Source: Chryseosolibacter sp049791675 (GTDB lineage: Bacteria > Bacteroidota > Bacteroidia > Cytophagales > Cyclobacteriaceae). From it: a DNA stretch of 64,000 bases. The DNA lies in the NCBI GenBank assembly GCA_049791675.1, contig JBARAD010000062.1:1-64000 (forward strand). The letters run 5' to 3'. The notes under the pieces are model-generated. The model was not told where the DNA came from, made no database searches, and saw nothing but the letters and a program-made list of their open reading frames with translations. The translations under genes and the position numbers were made by a program. Within the stretch, counting starts at the first letter, position 1. Every line of letters begins with the position of its first letter. Shown here piece by piece: positions 63,443 through 64,000 of this stretch.

Positions 63443-64000
63443 TTATTCGCTCGCGTAAACATTGTGCACACAACCGGCATCGTGTGTGACGGGCGTCATT
63501 TGCCGGCTTTTCACCGTCATAAAAGGACTTTCGTCGTCGGCCATGCTGATGGTATTAAAAATATCCGTCGTCTCCTCCACCGCCGGGCTGGGGTCGTTTG
63601 TTGTCTCGATCTGAAAAACCACGGCCATCGTCATCTTTTTGCCCTGATGCGCGCCGGTATTGAATGACTCACGGGCATCCGCGGGACCATCCGCCACATG
63701 ACGGCTGCGGACGAGTTTTTTTTTCACCTGCGGCACATCTGCCTCCTCGTGGCTGCAGGTGCATTGATTCAACTGGTCAAAGAATCCCTCCATTTCCCCT
63801 AAGAGGCTTCCATGGGCCATTCCCGTGGGCTGAAAGTAGCCAGTGGGTTGTGGGCTTAGTGGCTCCAGCGTTCGCGTAGAATAGAAGGTTGCGTTCAACA
63901 GGAGTACCGCATTCGCAAAAAGCGATAAAAAGAGAAAGAACCGGATCTTTGAAAGCCACGCGGTTTTTGTTATTTGCACCGCAGGGGATTTTTTGATTTC
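63443..64000 (-). CDS. Hypothetical membrane-anchored protein, 5' end outside the window
   Basis: The reading frame is open to the window edge (a GTG at 63979 is available, but the upstream codons are also coding-like), so the N-terminus may lie beyond 64000. One hydrophobic segment (IRFFLFLSLFANAVLLLNATF) is near the start. The rest is polar, with a C-x-C pair (NQCTCSHEE) and a stretch with DESPFMTVKSRQMTP, and no recognised domain. Possibly a single-pass protein with an extracytoplasmic domain. It is same-strand with the PAS kinase but 390 bp away. Confidence 0.5.
   Translation of the reverse strand, partial: EIKKSPAVQITKTAWLSKIRFFLFLSLFANAVLLLNATFYSTRTLEPLSPQPTGYFQPTGMAHGSLLGEMEGFFDQLNQCTCSHEEADVPQVKKKLVRSRHVADGPADARESFNTGAHQGKKMTMAVVFQIETTNDPSPAVEETTDIFNTISMADDESPFMTVKSRQMTPVTHDAGCVHNVYASE

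Noticed and set aside
63329..63667. 112-codon forward ORF near the window end
   Set aside because: Overlaps antisense the better-supported reverse-strand hypothetical gene with a membrane segment.

Overview
The window looks like a chromosomal segment of a free-living member of the Bacteroidota, most likely order Cytophagales (Chryseolinea/Ohtaekwangia-like). The support is a SusC/SusD pair, several FG-GAP/VCBS proteins with ASPIC/UnbV domains, a DUF4142 lipoprotein, TPR-type sensor kinases, lipobox signal peptides and promoter boxes of the TAnnTTTG type. The genus is an inference; no rRNA, tRNA, insertion sequence or CRISPR array was seen.

Layout. (1) About 0.1-8.8 kb: extracellular VCBS-repeat proteins (one with a c-type haem motif, one of 1100 aa with ASPIC/UnbV, one lipoprotein) around a vanadium haloperoxidase/PAP2-like enzyme. 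(2) About 9-15.3 kb: class II fructose-bisphosphate aldolase, an ABC exporter, a DUF4142 protein, a MarR regulator, and a ferredoxin/ferredoxin-NADP reductase operon behind an unusual three-iteron upstream region. (3) About 15.6-25 kb: a lipoprotein formylglycine-generating enzyme facing a sulfatase, a CocE-type hydrolase, a calcium-type P-ATPase and cardiolipin synthase. (4) About 25.2-31.5 kb: a complete TetR-adaptor-pump-outer membrane channel RND efflux operon. (5) About 31.7-40 kb: beta-carbonic anhydrase, a ring-cleaving dioxygenase/hydrolase pair resembling MhqO/MhqD, a TRIC-type channel, a Crp regulator, an LLM oxidoreductase, RpiA and a CPA2 antiporter. (6) About 40.2-58.8 kb: a glycan-utilisation-like locus with a 1188-aa VCBS/ASPIC protein, amidohydrolase, isochorismatase-like hydrolase, acetylxylan-esterase-like hydrolase, SusD, SusC, an alpha/alpha-barrel lipoprotein, a GH28-like beta-helix protein, a TPR sensor kinase and two decayed gene fragments. 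(7) About 58.8-64 kb: M28 peptidase, a PAS sensor kinase/response regulator pair followed by a 31-codon membrane micro-ORF, and a hypothetical protein running off the window end.

The most unusual signal is intergenic. At least five gaps carry tandem arrays with a 7-bp period (about 1665-1820, 25121-25141, 32412-32561, 34413-34538, 47284-47338, with a degenerate tract at 33652-33688). Unit sequence differs between sites but the heptameric period is kept. Some arrays are arranged as inverted halves around a spacer, one supplies the stop codon of its upstream gene, and one forms the start region of the carbonic anhydrase gene. Next to the last lies a 21-bp, nearly perfect inverted repeat (32576-32651) in front of the dioxygenase promoter. 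A second structured element, a long multi-helix hairpin at 63217-63303, lies upstream of the PAS kinase.
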